A stretch of DNA of 64,000 nucleotides from an uncultured Patescibacteria group bacterium (GCA_938041505.1 CALITC010000004.1:47228-111227); one strand, 5' to 3'. Positions 1 to 9,922 are shown, counted from the first letter of the stretch. Numbers and translations: made by a program. Notes: generated from the letters alone by a model not told the origin.

Positions 1-82
1 TTCTAAAGAACTTATACCGGCTTGTCAAAATATTTTCTATTGTGTATTCTATATACTAACTACCAACCTTTATTTATAATAT

Positions 83-748
83 ATGGCTACCGACCCAAAA
101 GCAGAAGCAGCGTCGACTCTTAACTTTGTAGAAGTCGCAGAAATCCGCGATAGCAGTATTATTTTACGCGAAGGTCAAATGCGTGGAGTCATTGCAATTT
201 CATCTGCCAACTTTGCGCTCAAAAGCTCGGAAGAACAAGAGATTATCATCGGTACCTATCAAGGGATACTTAATTCCCTCGAATTCCCAATCCAGATCCT
301 TATCCAAAGTCGGCGTCTCGACCTTACCAACTATCTTAACAAACTCAAAGATATCGAGGACAAACTCACCAACGATCTCTTGCGAGACAAAATGCAAGAG
401 TACCAGGTCTACATCAAAGAACTCTTAAATGAGGTCAATATCATGAACAAAGATTTCTACATTATTGTAGGTTACGAGCCAACCACCCTTAAAGAAGGTT
501 TATTTGGTAGATTTTTCCGTGCCCTTAACCCAACTCGGGTTATCAAACAAAAGCAGGAAGACTTTATCAATAATCGCAAGCTACTCATGTCTCGAGTCGA
601 TCAAGTAGCTGGTCGCTTTGCAGGGTTGGATCTCAAAGTAAGCCTCCTCAACACTGAGCAACTTATTGCACTACTCTACAACTCCTACAACCCTGACATT
701 ACCAAAGCTATCCGCCTAGAAGATGTAGCCAACATTGATATTGCGTAA
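83..748 (+). CDS. TraC/VirB4 N-terminal-like protein (conjugal-transfer TraC-like domain)
   Basis: ORF 221 aa; pattern 'VEVAEIRDSSIILREGQMRGVIAISSANFALKSSEEQEIIIGTYQGILNSLEFPIQILIQSRRLD' resembles N-terminal domains of VirB4/TraC-like T4SS proteins. Confidence 0.6.
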   Translation: MATDPKAEAASTLNFVEVAEIRDSSIILREGQMRGVIAISSANFALKSSEEQEIIIGTYQGILNSLEFPIQILIQSRRLDLTNYLNKLKDIEDKLTNDLLRDKMQEYQVYIKELLNEVNIMNKDFYIIVGYEPTTLKEGLFGRFFRALNPTRVIKQKQEDFINNRKLLMSRVDQVAGRFAGLDLKVSLLNTEQLIALLYNSYNPDITKAIRLEDVANIDIA

Positions 749-752
749 GCCA

Positions 753-2906
753 CTAGTGATCAACACCAATCATAAATTGAAGTATATTTTCGTCATTCAA
801 AGTTCCTGGGGCGTTCTGTTTTGAGAAACTCCCATCCAAGGTTATTTTTTTATCAATCACTGTTTTAGCTCCAATAATTAGGCTTTTGGTCTCATCAATT
901 TTCGATAGATTAGTATAAATTAAGCTCTGGAATACTCCCCAGTTATTTTTGAGAAAAGCTCGCCCTACCATTCCTTCGTATGAATTATCAGAATCCTTGA
1001 TAATTTTGTCTACTCCAAAACCAAAAGCATTATTGTAGACTATATCCAGGCTACCCTTTGATCGAGTCTTATAGGATACGTCATTACCTCCAAGATCAAA
1101 CTCCTTAGTCGCCCCAAGTTTTAATTTAATTTTATCAGAAACAGAGATTGGTGCAGATACTTTAATCACCGCTTCATTAGGTTTGTTTAGCCCTGGCTTT
1201 GCGGACAAATTCACCTCACCTTGCACATGGGTTTTGCGTTTTTTACCAACTCGGGCTTGTAATTTTCCTTGCGGATAAACGTCTTCACCATCGTAGCTGA
1301 GACTTATTTTACCACCAGCGATCAAGTCTTTATACCCATAGCTAAGGGCTCCACCAGCTTCAATAATATTCTTATTTTTATACACGGTAGCCTGAGTAAT
1401 CTCAGTATCAAGATCTTGACTGAATTGTGATGCTTGAACTTCAGCAATAACTCTCCGGCCGTTCAAAGTTCTACCGTCTTCAGTTGGGATTGCCCTGTCA
1501 CCATTAAATTCAACGATTCCTTTATACGACCCATCAGTACCTCCACCAACTGTAAACACCTTCTCAAAATCCGATTTATTTTTCTTCAATGTTGTGACTG
1601 ATCTTTCCACATCTTGCCGAATTGAATTACCAAAAAACAGCTTTCCTGCTATACCTTCTTTACTATTTGCCTCGACGACTGTTTTGGAAAAACCGATATT
1701 TTTTTGTACTCCACTAGTCAAATCATTTTGAAAATCATAGAGTGCTTGGACTTTAGGAGTATTTTGTACCCGAATAGGCTTAGTTGGTTCTGTACCACTA
1801 GCCACTCTTTGAGCATGCTGAGATTTGGCCTCGCGAACATCATTTTTTAATGGACTATCAATGATAGCTGAAAGGAGGTTGATTCCGGTTTGCGCAGCGG
1901 CTGTACCCTGGTTGGTATTTGCCATGTCTAGAGTTTGACCCAACACCACCTCTTCAATATGAGTCTGGTCTTGAGTCGTACTAATACGCTTAGTAGTATG
2001 TTCGTTATCAAACCGCAAACCACGCTCTACTTCTTGATTCTTGGATAAGATAGCTGCACCAATTTCTTGGCCAATTAAGGCTTGAGTTGTATGGCTAAGC
2101 CTGTTCACAACCTCCTGTGCAGCCAGCCCATCTTCTTCAAAAGTTGCGATATCTGCTGGTGCAATAATATCCCCGGATACGTGGTTCTTAATAATAGGCT
2201 TATTTAACCTAGACTTTTCTAGGATTGGAATAGAGGTATCTTCAACATACCCGGTACCCTTTTCGTTGAGCCCGCCAACATAACCAGGTTGATTATCTAA
2301 CTTTGACACAAATTCACCATTATCGTTTTCAGTTGCCACAAAAGCTGATACCGATATAATGTTATCTTTAGTATCTACAGTGCGAACAATGTTTTGCTTG
2401 ATTTGACGTGCACCGCTCGATAACCTAGCAGTATTATTCTCAACAAGAATTTTTACAAAATCTTCATTTTTATCACTATTATTTTCTAATAGAAATACTT
2501 TAGTATTAGATAACGAAACTTCGTTTCGACTCTCTAATTTTTGTTTAATTGGATCAATATTAACAGCCTTTTTTGAGGTTTTTTCTGGGACAGATAAGGA
2601 GTAGATATTCTTAATTTTATCAAGTCTTTTGTAGAGATTGGCTCGAGCCTCGTTCGATTTTGCTAATTCTTCAGGAGTTAGATCTTTGGTTAAAAAACTC
2701 GCATCCAGAAGTTTGGAGTTGCTGATTCTAGAACGCACTGCGGCATTCTCCACTTGCTTAATAACCTGCTCGTCAGATGCGGATTGTGCTTGAGCTTTAC
2801 CACCTACAAGACCAGTAAACAACAAAGAAGCACCCACCATTGAGGCAAGTTTTTTGAATGAAAATCCTTCTTTTTTCTCACGTTTAGTGCTGTATTTCTC
2901 GAACAT
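753..2906 (-). CDS. Large secreted protein of unknown function, signal peptide-like N-terminus, beta-strand-rich C-terminus
   Basis: 717 aa; N-term KKLASMVGASLLFTGLVGGKAQAQS; C-terminal third has alternating Gly/polar/aromatic strands. Confidence 0.7.
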   Translation of the reverse strand: MFEKYSTKREKKEGFSFKKLASMVGASLLFTGLVGGKAQAQSASDEQVIKQVENAAVRSRISNSKLLDASFLTKDLTPEELAKSNEARANLYKRLDKIKNIYSLSVPEKTSKKAVNIDPIKQKLESRNEVSLSNTKVFLLENNSDKNEDFVKILVENNTARLSSGARQIKQNIVRTVDTKDNIISVSAFVATENDNGEFVSKLDNQPGYVGGLNEKGTGYVEDTSIPILEKSRLNKPIIKNHVSGDIIAPADIATFEEDGLAAQEVVNRLSHTTQALIGQEIGAAILSKNQEVERGLRFDNEHTTKRISTTQDQTHIEEVVLGQTLDMANTNQGTAAAQTGINLLSAIIDSPLKNDVREAKSQHAQRVASGTEPTKPIRVQNTPKVQALYDFQNDLTSGVQKNIGFSKTVVEANSKEGIAGKLFFGNSIRQDVERSVTTLKKNKSDFEKVFTVGGGTDGSYKGIVEFNGDRAIPTEDGRTLNGRRVIAEVQASQFSQDLDTEITQATVYKNKNIIEAGGALSYGYKDLIAGGKISLSYDGEDVYPQGKLQARVGKKRKTHVQGEVNLSAKPGLNKPNEAVIKVSAPISVSDKIKLKLGATKEFDLGGNDVSYKTRSKGSLDIVYNNAFGFGVDKIIKDSDNSYEGMVGRAFLKNNWGVFQSLIYTNLSKIDETKSLIIGAKTVIDKKITLDGSFSKQNAPGTLNDENILQFMIGVDH

Positions 2907-2920
2907 AAAATATTTGAAAT

Positions 2921-2951
2921 AAAAAAGGTATCAAAGCAATTAATTGATACC
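2921..2951 (-). terminator. Rho-independent terminator downstream of the 97-aa secreted protein gene
   Basis: Minus strand GGTATCAA...TTGATACC (8-bp stem) followed by TTTTTT. Confidence 0.75.
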
Positions 2952-2992
2952 TTATTAGACTTATACTTAGTAGTAAATTAACAACTAGCTGT

Positions 2993-3286
2993 TTAAAAAT
3001 CTCCTGCTGGTGGCAAGTTATTTTCAAAATCTACAGAGGCTTCTCCCTCTTCTGTAACCAGAATTGGGGAAGTGCCATCTGCAGGTAGTTCGGCGAACTC
3101 CTTGCTGAATGACGCCTCTACGGAAAACTCATCTCCTGGGTTTAGAGTATTTGTGATAAACGTCGCCACATACCCTTCAGGAGTGATTGCAGTTGCGACT
3201 ACTCCATCAGCTTTAGCTGGAGCAGCGGCAAGAACAATTAAACCAAGAATGGAGGAAAGCAGGCTAAGTTTTTGAAAGTTAAACAT
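2993..3286 (-). CDS. Small secreted protein, hypothetical
   Basis: 97 aa with signal peptide (LSLLSSILGLIVLAAAPAKAD); followed by a terminator hairpin. Confidence 0.65.
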   Translation of the reverse strand: MFNFQKLSLLSSILGLIVLAAAPAKADGVVATAITPEGYVATFITNTLNPGDEFSVEASFSKEFAELPADGTSPILVTEEGEASVDFENNLPPAGDF

Positions 3287-3513
3287 TATTAATGTCTCCT
3301 TTATTAATTACAACAAGTTAAATTATCAACAGGGTTTATCCACTCGAACCATAATGGCTTGGGTGAGCTAAATCTATTTCCTAGTTGATAGTGTTTAAAA
3401 TGACATATTATTTACATAATGTCAAGTACTTTTTTATATAATACTATCACTTTAATAAAATTTATCAAATTCATAGCATATATATGCCCTGAATAAATTG
3501 TATACTTTTTCAC

Positions 3514-3552
3514 AAAAAACGCACTTTTTTGCTTGATGAGCATAAAAAGTGC
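3514..3552 (-). terminator. Putative terminator downstream of the Q/N-rich secreted protein gene
   Basis: Minus strand GCACTTTTT...AAAAAAGTGC hairpin followed by GTTTTTT. Confidence 0.55.
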
Positions 3553-3650
3553 GCCTTTTGCGAACAAATAATTTCTTATAGGTTCAGTTATGGGTATTAA
3601 GTACAACGTATTGCACGGTGGCCCATTAGCCCAAATAGACTAATTTCATA

Positions 3651-4157
3651 TTAGTACTGATTCTGGGATTGGTTTTGTCCTTGGAACTGCTTTCCATCAC
3701 CAAAGTTAGCCTGGCTTTGTCCTGCTCCTTGGAATTGAGAATTATTGAATCCTCCTTGGTTTTGGTTTTGTCCTTGAACTTGCTCCTGACTTCCATGCCA
3801 ACTTGCTTGGATTTGAGTCTGGCCTGCGTGCTGTCCTTGACTATTACCAGCTCCATATTGATTCTGATTCTGCTCTTGAGTCTCAAACTGGTCTCCATTA
3901 CCAACATTAAATTGGCTTTGTCCTGCACCTTGTGTCTGAGAATTCCAGTAACCAGTTTGGTTTTGGTTTTGAGAATTACCTTGACCTTGGAATCCATTTC
4001 CTAGCTGGAACTGTTCTTGTCCTGCTCCTTGAAATTGAGAATTATTAGATCCTGGATAGTGCCATGCATTCGTTGATAGAGATGCAAAAGCTAAGAAACC
4101 AAGAGCTGCTAATCCAGCAACTGCAAAGCTTGTAGAAACGAGTGTTTTGTTATTCAT
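3651..4157 (-). CDS. Secreted Gln/Asn/Gly-rich repeat protein (amyloid/curlin-like composition)
   Basis: 168 aa; hydrophobic N-terminal segment; repeated NSQ(F/T/G)Q(G)AGQ(E/S/T)QF and QNQNQ units. Confidence 0.75.
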   Translation of the reverse strand: MNNKTLVSTSFAVAGLAALGFLAFASLSTNAWHYPGSNNSQFQGAGQEQFQLGNGFQGQGNSQNQNQTGYWNSQTQGAGQSQFNVGNGDQFETQEQNQNQYGAGNSQGQHAGQTQIQASWHGSQEQVQGQNQNQGGFNNSQFQGAGQSQANFGDGKQFQGQNQSQNQY

Positions 4158-4349
4158 ATGATATAGGCTTTAGTAAACGTATTGTTAATAATATTCCATT
4201 CTTTCATCTTTAGTAAAATCCAGAATGGAGTACTCGTAAACAAAAAATTATTTGGGTTTGTTGTCAAGAATTTTATCTAGAACCCCTTGACAGGTTACAA
4301 GAAAAAATCTTATGCTAAAAATTTATACTATTAACTAAAGCCTAATTGT

Positions 4350-4847
4350 ATGACTAAATCTTCACATTTTATATTTAATACTACGTTGTTTTTTGTAAGT
4401 ACACTATCTTTAGTGTTTTTGTCAGCCCTATCAATAAGTGGGCAAGCCTACGACCAAAATCAAAATATCTACCAAGATCAATTTCAGACTGGTGACTGCA
4501 ATCAAAAACAAATTCAGAAACAATTTCAACGCCAAAACGGTAACAGATATTATAACGTCGATCTTAATATCAATATAGAGTACCAACACCAATTTGGCTC
4601 AGATGAATGCTACCAAGCTCAATATCAGATCGGTGATCAAGCCTCAGAAGATCAGTACCAAATCCAAGACCAAGGTAACGAACAGCAAGGATCAGGGTAT
4701 CAATCTTCGTGGCAATACCAACTCCAAGCTCAAACACCATGGAACAATATTCAAAGGCAACACCAAGACCAGAATCAAAAAGGATATTGGAATTCAATAT
4801 TCCAAAACCAGTTCCAGAATCAACTCCAAAATCAAAACGTAACCTAA
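4350..4847 (+). CDS. Secreted Gln/Asn-rich protein, divergent partner of the preceding gene
   Basis: 165 aa; signal peptide ending SGQA; QNQxGYWNS and alternating QFQNQLQNQ patterns shared with the 3651..4157 product. Confidence 0.75.
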   Translation: MTKSSHFIFNTTLFFVSTLSLVFLSALSISGQAYDQNQNIYQDQFQTGDCNQKQIQKQFQRQNGNRYYNVDLNINIEYQHQFGSDECYQAQYQIGDQASEDQYQIQDQGNEQQGSGYQSSWQYQLQAQTPWNNIQRQHQDQNQKGYWNSIFQNQFQNQLQNQNVT

Positions 4848-4864
4848 TTTATTTGGGTATACTT

Positions 4865-5926
4865 TTATGCTATAATTCCTCCACCAACTAATTGATCATC
4901 TTGGTAAAAAACAATACTCTGACCTTTAGCAATAGCCCTTATTGGTTCAAAAAATTCGACTCGTAAAGTATTTTTATCAATGTTTACTTTGCATTTATGA
5001 GATTTTTGGCGATATCTAGTTTGAGCAGAAATATTCTCGTTAGTATCTAACCAATAATCCGTAACCTGCAAAAAATTATTGAATATTTGATCTTCTTGAG
5101 CACCATGCACAACATTGACCACGTTCGAAACAACATCTATTGAATGTACAAACCAAGGACCACCCGACAAGCCAAGATTATGACGCTGACCGATAGTATA
5201 CTGGAACGCCCCCTTATGCTCACCAAGAATATCTCCATTACTATGGTTGACGATGTCCCCAGGTTTTTCGCCGATAGTCTGCAGAAGCAACTGCCGCACT
5301 GGAGTCTCGCCGACAAAGCACAATCCTTGAGAATCTTTTTTGTCAGCAGTTATCAGATCTAACTCTTCAGCTTTGGCACGGACCTCAGCCTTACTCGCAA
5401 ACTCTCCAATTGGCATCAACACGTTACTAAGATATTCACGAGGAATTCTCCACACAAAATAAGACTGATCTTTGTTACTATCCAAGCCGCGGAATAATCG
5501 ATGTCCATATTCAGTGTTTTGCACCCGAGCATAGTGGCCAGTAGCCACATAATCTGCTCCAAGCTTAAGCGCCCGCTTATAGAATACTCCAAACTTAATC
5601 ACCGAATTACACATCACATCCGGGTTAGGCGTGCGCCCAGCCTTATACTCGGCAATCATATAGTCGACAACACCTTGCTTATACTCTTCTTCAAAATTCC
5701 ACACATAAAACGGAATCCCAAGCTTATCAGCAACCAGCCGAGCATCACGAGAATCCTCCTCCCAAAAACAGCCATACAAATCTTTGTCCACACCCATTCC
5801 TTCGAGTTGCTCGATAGACCAACATTTCATAAACACACCCACGACATTATACTCCTGCTCCTTAAGCACAGCAGCAGCCACCGAAGAATCCACTCCTCCA
5901 CTCAACATAACAAATACGGTTTTCAT
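4865..5926 (-). CDS. mnmA: tRNA-specific 2-thiouridylase MnmA
   Basis: MKTVFVMLSGGVDSSVAAAVL PP-loop, GRTPNPDVMCNSVIKF, ATGHYAR, KDQSYFVW, FTIGQR-like YTIGQRHNLG; start trimmed to the internal Met. Confidence 0.95.
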   Translation of the reverse strand: MKTVFVMLSGGVDSSVAAAVLKEQEYNVVGVFMKCWSIEQLEGMGVDKDLYGCFWEEDSRDARLVADKLGIPFYVWNFEEEYKQGVVDYMIAEYKAGRTPNPDVMCNSVIKFGVFYKRALKLGADYVATGHYARVQNTEYGHRLFRGLDSNKDQSYFVWRIPREYLSNVLMPIGEFASKAEVRAKAEELDLITADKKDSQGLCFVGETPVRQLLLQTIGEKPGDIVNHSNGDILGEHKGAFQYTIGQRHNLGLSGGPWFVHSIDVVSNVVNVVHGAQEDQIFNNFLQVTDYWLDTNENISAQTRYRQKSHKCKVNIDKNTLRVEFFEPIRAIAKGQSIVFYQDDQLVGGGIIA

Positions 5927-6038
5927 TAAGTAGTTATTACCATAGATCAAGGCTTTCGTAAAGGCCAATATTGACATTTTATAGTCTTTGCTACAGTATA
6001 TGATAGTCTAAACAGGTTATATAAATAAGGAGAGAATT

Positions 6039-7520
6039 GTGGACAATACATTCAGGGTTGGAATCTCAACATATCCATGGGGATTTGAAGGAAAGATTTC
6101 GAGGTTGAATCACTTTTTACTCAAAGCAAATCTAGAAGATTCGCTGATTCATATTTTGCCATCTTATGAAGGCGAGCGAGACGGCGGATTTTCACCCATT
6201 AACCATAGCAATATAAATCCAAAATATGGCCAGTGGTCTGACATAAATACAATTAGTCTTACCAATCCAGTACTGCTAGACATTATCATTTGCCACATAG
6301 ACAAAGCGTCTGTAGAATGGCAAGATTTTCTTAAACATGGAAGCAAGTCTATCTACGCTGACATGTTCCTGACCACAGATAAAATTTATCCTGGCGGGGT
6401 AGTGCCTGAACAAGAGCGACGTAGATTTTATTTCTTTGGTAACCCAGTGATAGGGCTAGTTGAAGAAATTGTTGGCGATGGTGAAACAATAGTCAGAGTA
6501 CAGACCTTCTTGCGATTTCAACGAGACTTTAATTCTAATTCGCCATTAGTACTCAAATATATTGAGGATCTGTTAATACTCTGGGCAAGTAAAGGTGTTA
6601 AGTATTGTCGTTTTGATGCTATCAACACTGCAGTCAAAGAACAAGGAAACTATCCAGACTTCTACATGACACCTGGCACATACAAATACATAGAAGTACT
6701 GTGTAAGCTGGCGGCCAGACATGGTATAACACCTTTATTAGAGCTGCTAATTGCTGAGGGGGATTTTGAAAAGCTACCAGATAACTGCATGCTTTATGAT
6801 TTCGAATATCAGAAGCACTTACCTTATATTCTATTTAGTCAAGACTTTAGTTATCTGCATCAATGGATTCAGTATATTCACAAGAACAAAGGGAATCAAA
6901 CCATCTTAAATGTACTATCCAATCATGATGGGTTCTGCTGGGGGTCTAAGTTTAGCTTGCTCACCACAGAAGCAAGACAAAATTTAATACGTAACGCTGA
7001 GGCAAGATTAACAACAGACGATCTCAAAGCAAGTGGATTCGAGGCAAACAATATTGCCAGCAATACCAACACGAGCATCTATAATCTATGTGAGAAGAAT
7101 CTCCAACAATGGTTATTTGTCAACATTCTATTCTTGTTCCTTCCTGAAGGTATTCCATTATTCTACTACCACGATCTCTTATGCGGTGAGAATGATTACA
7201 AAGCCTTCAAAGAAACAGGGGAAGGTCGCTATATTATGAGAACTAAGTTCAGTCAAGACTACATTAAGAACATCTTAGAAGGTCAATCAGACAAATCAGA
7301 AGCCGTGCAAAAACTACTTGAACTAATCAGATTCAAGAATAACAATACAATCTTCGATGCACCATATACCATTGGATTCGAACAGGAACACGAATACGGT
7401 ATAAGTTTTAGGTGGGAGCACGGAGAAGATTACTTTGAAATCCAACTTGACGCAAAGAACTATCAATGCGGCATATTTTACCAAATAGACAACCAAAAAA
7501 GTGCAGAGCGAATAGCCTAG
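6039..7520 (+). CDS. GH13 sucrose phosphorylase-like glycoside phosphorylase
   Basis: 493 aa; RFDAIN (GH13 region II), LLELLIAEGD, LSNHDGF (region IV), sucrose phosphorylase-like N-terminus; GTG start with upstream GGAG. Confidence 0.75.
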   Translation: MDNTFRVGISTYPWGFEGKISRLNHFLLKANLEDSLIHILPSYEGERDGGFSPINHSNINPKYGQWSDINTISLTNPVLLDIIICHIDKASVEWQDFLKHGSKSIYADMFLTTDKIYPGGVVPEQERRRFYFFGNPVIGLVEEIVGDGETIVRVQTFLRFQRDFNSNSPLVLKYIEDLLILWASKGVKYCRFDAINTAVKEQGNYPDFYMTPGTYKYIEVLCKLAARHGITPLLELLIAEGDFEKLPDNCMLYDFEYQKHLPYILFSQDFSYLHQWIQYIHKNKGNQTILNVLSNHDGFCWGSKFSLLTTEARQNLIRNAEARLTTDDLKASGFEANNIASNTNTSIYNLCEKNLQQWLFVNILFLFLPEGIPLFYYHDLLCGENDYKAFKETGEGRYIMRTKFSQDYIKNILEGQSDKSEAVQKLLELIRFKNNNTIFDAPYTIGFEQEHEYGISFRWEHGEDYFEIQLDAKNYQCGIFYQIDNQKSAERIA

Positions 7521-7539
7521 TTCCAGCTAAATCAAATAA

Positions 7540-8823
7540 TTATTTCTTAAACACCTTTTTCTTCGGAAGAGGGTTTTTGTTAAACCTCATTTTTTTGTAC
7601 CTCTCTTTATCTTCACCAGTCTTCTTAATACCTTGTGCGGAGATGTTAAGTAATATTCCAATCGATAGTAAATTCAAAACAATCGCCGAACCACCTTCAG
7701 ATACAAACGGGAGTGGCAGACCCTTGAGCGGCACGATACCAAGATTACCTCCAATATTAAGAAAAGCCTGCGTCACAATCCAGACACTAATACCCACAGC
7801 CAGTGCACGCCCACCAACATCGGGAGCTTCTTCTCCAATCTTAAGCCCTCGGAACATCAGCACCAGATACAAGCTAATGAAGATCACTGTCACGAAGAAC
7901 CCCATCTCCTCAGCGATCACCCCAATAATCGAGTCGGTAGTACTCTCAAGGATAGTATTCTGCTGCTTCGCATAGCTATTCCCATAACCAGTCCCCGTCA
8001 GGCCACCGTTACGAATTGCCCGCTCCACACCATCAATCTGATAAGAAGCATCAGTATTACGCTCAAAAACTGAAAGCACCCGTTGTCGCCGATACGAAGT
8101 CCCTAGTGCAAAGAAAAGCCCAAACCCAACCATAAGCAAGGTTACAGTGCTAATAATCTTCAAAGGCACTTTCCCTACAAACATTGCGGAGAAGAGAATT
8201 GTATAGATCAGCAAAACACTCCCAAGATCAGGCTGAACAATAATCAACCCTGCGCAAAGACCAAATACGTATAGCGGTCTTTTCATATCCATCCAAGTAA
8301 TTGCAGGGTTCTTACGCTCGCTAAACTCTTGCAAAACTCCAGCAAAATATATAAGCAAAGCAATCTTAGCCAACTCACTAGCTTGAATAACAATCAGCGG
8401 AGTTTGAATCCAGCGCACTGAACCATTGGCTATATATGGAGCGAAAATCGGATTATCAAACTGATTTACAAAATTTACTAATTCTTGACCATTCAATCCT
8501 TGTAGTTGCGCAAGAGCACCAATCACACCTAAAAAAAGTAGAAGAAGAAGAGCAGCAACCAGAATAACTCTCTTAAATCTAAACAATCGGTGGTAATCAG
8601 TTCTCGCCAGAATATACATCAAAACTCCACCTACCCATACTCCAAAAATAAGCTGATACAAGAATTCTCGATGGAAACTTGCCAGTTGCTGAGGCGCCAA
8701 AGAACTGGCTAAAAATGCCAATCCAGAGATGGTTAGCAGTCCAACAACAAGTAACAACATCCAATCGTAATTGGACTTCTTAAACGTAAAGTCTTTCAAA
8801 ATTGTTCTTCTTTTTTTTCTCAT
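7540..8823 (-). CDS. FtsW/RodA/SpoVE family (SEDS) peptidoglycan glycosyltransferase
   Basis: Multi-TM; LIVVQPDLGS-like IIVQPDLGSVLLI, EEMGFFVTV, PFVSEGGSAIVLNLLSIGILLNIS. Confidence 0.9.
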   Translation of the reverse strand: MRKKRRTILKDFTFKKSNYDWMLLLVVGLLTISGLAFLASSLAPQQLASFHREFLYQLIFGVWVGGVLMYILARTDYHRLFRFKRVILVAALLLLLFLGVIGALAQLQGLNGQELVNFVNQFDNPIFAPYIANGSVRWIQTPLIVIQASELAKIALLIYFAGVLQEFSERKNPAITWMDMKRPLYVFGLCAGLIIVQPDLGSVLLIYTILFSAMFVGKVPLKIISTVTLLMVGFGLFFALGTSYRRQRVLSVFERNTDASYQIDGVERAIRNGGLTGTGYGNSYAKQQNTILESTTDSIIGVIAEEMGFFVTVIFISLYLVLMFRGLKIGEEAPDVGGRALAVGISVWIVTQAFLNIGGNLGIVPLKGLPLPFVSEGGSAIVLNLLSIGILLNISAQGIKKTGEDKERYKKMRFNKNPLPKKKVFKK

Positions 8824-9020
8824 ACGATTGATTCTATTACCCCCAAAAATAAACAACAAAAACACCCCTGTCAACAAAACTCATCTTAAGCAAAATCATT
8901 TTGCAACAATACTAACTAAAGCTCATCCATGAGTTCTACGCAAAATGAGTAATTAAAAAGTAAAAACTCACATAATGTTGCTTAACAATAAACAAGATTA
9001 CGTGAGTTCTTAATCGCTGG

Positions 9021-9092
9021 TGGGTGATGAGGGATTTGAACCCCCGACCTTCTCCGTGTAAAGGAGCTGCGCTACCACTGCGCCAATCACCC
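9021..9092 (-). tRNA. tRNA-Val (TAC), CCA encoded at 9018-9020
   Basis: Cloverleaf by eye; acceptor GGGTGAT/ATCACCC, loop TTTACAC, T-loop GGTTCAAAT. Confidence 0.95.
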
Positions 9093-9272
9093 GTTAATAA
9101 TGTGTGTACCAAAGCAATAAACACTAAATTGAAAATAATGTCAAGAGATCTTAGATAAACCAAAATGTTGAAAATTGGAATTTAAAGGAAGAAATATATA
9201 CCCCCTAGGGTATTTTTCTATTGACCAATTCATCCACAAAAACTATACTTACACCATAACTAAAAATTACAT

Positions 9273-9638
9273 ATGTCTCAATCAGAAAACATAACAGCAA
9301 TCAATAAGGAATCATTCGAAGAAATCAAAAACAAAGAGGGTATCTACCTAATTGACTTCTGGGCAGAATGGTGCGGACCTTGCAAAACAATGAACCCAAT
9401 TCTTGAAAACTTATCAGAGCAAATGCCTGAGATCAAATTCTTAAGTGTTAACGTCGATGAAAATCAAGAGATGAGCCAAGCATTTGGCATTAGCTCAATC
9501 CCAACCTTCTACATTATTAAAATGAAAGGTGATGGTAGCTTTGATATTAACGAAGACACTATTACAGTAATGCGAGGCTCGGCACCTGCTCTTGACTTCA
9601 AGATGGCTTTGGAGAAAGCTGTAGAAGAAAGTAAGTAA
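9273..9638 (+). CDS. trxA: Thioredoxin
   Basis: DFWAEWCGPCKTMNPILENL, SIPTFYI. Confidence 0.93.
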   Translation: MSQSENITAINKESFEEIKNKEGIYLIDFWAEWCGPCKTMNPILENLSEQMPEIKFLSVNVDENQEMSQAFGISSIPTFYIIKMKGDGSFDINEDTITVMRGSAPALDFKMALEKAVEESK

Positions 9639-9652
9639 CCAAGCACTGTCAA

Positions 9653-9922
9653 ATGTTCGCCATCATCAACCTCCTATTCATATTCGTTTCCGCGTTTATA
9701 TTTATTTTTTTGTGTATTGTTCTCGCGAATTTGTTTCTCAAAAGCTACCAACCACAAAAAACCCTACTCTTCATAGGAGGTATTTTGATAATATTTTTCA
9801 TAAATTTTTTCTTTGCCTACGGCGCTATGCGAACCACGATCAACAAAATTCGTAACACCATGGACAACCCTCCTACAAGCATGCCCACTCCTAGCGAAAG
9901 CGACCTACCAAATACTTTTTAG
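9653..9922 (+). CDS. Small membrane protein
   Basis: 89 aa, two hydrophobic segments. Confidence 0.5.
   Translation: MFAIINLLFIFVSAFIFIFLCIVLANLFLKSYQPQKTLLFIGGILIIFFINFFFAYGAMRTTINKIRNTMDNPPTSMPTPSESDLPNTF

Noticed and set aside
3626-4004. ORFs 3626..3997 (-) and 3669..4004 (+) overlapping the Q/N-rich gene
   Set aside because: Alternative-frame and antisense readings of low-complexity repeat DNA; no signal peptide or domain signal, unlike the 168-aa frame.
5501-5929. 142-aa antisense ORF within mnmA
   Set aside because: Shadow ORF opposite a well-supported gene.
8936-9163. 75-aa ORF across the tRNA-Val locus
   Set aside because: Reads through the tRNA (DWRSGSAAPLHGEGRGFKSLITHQ is the translated tRNA); not a real gene.
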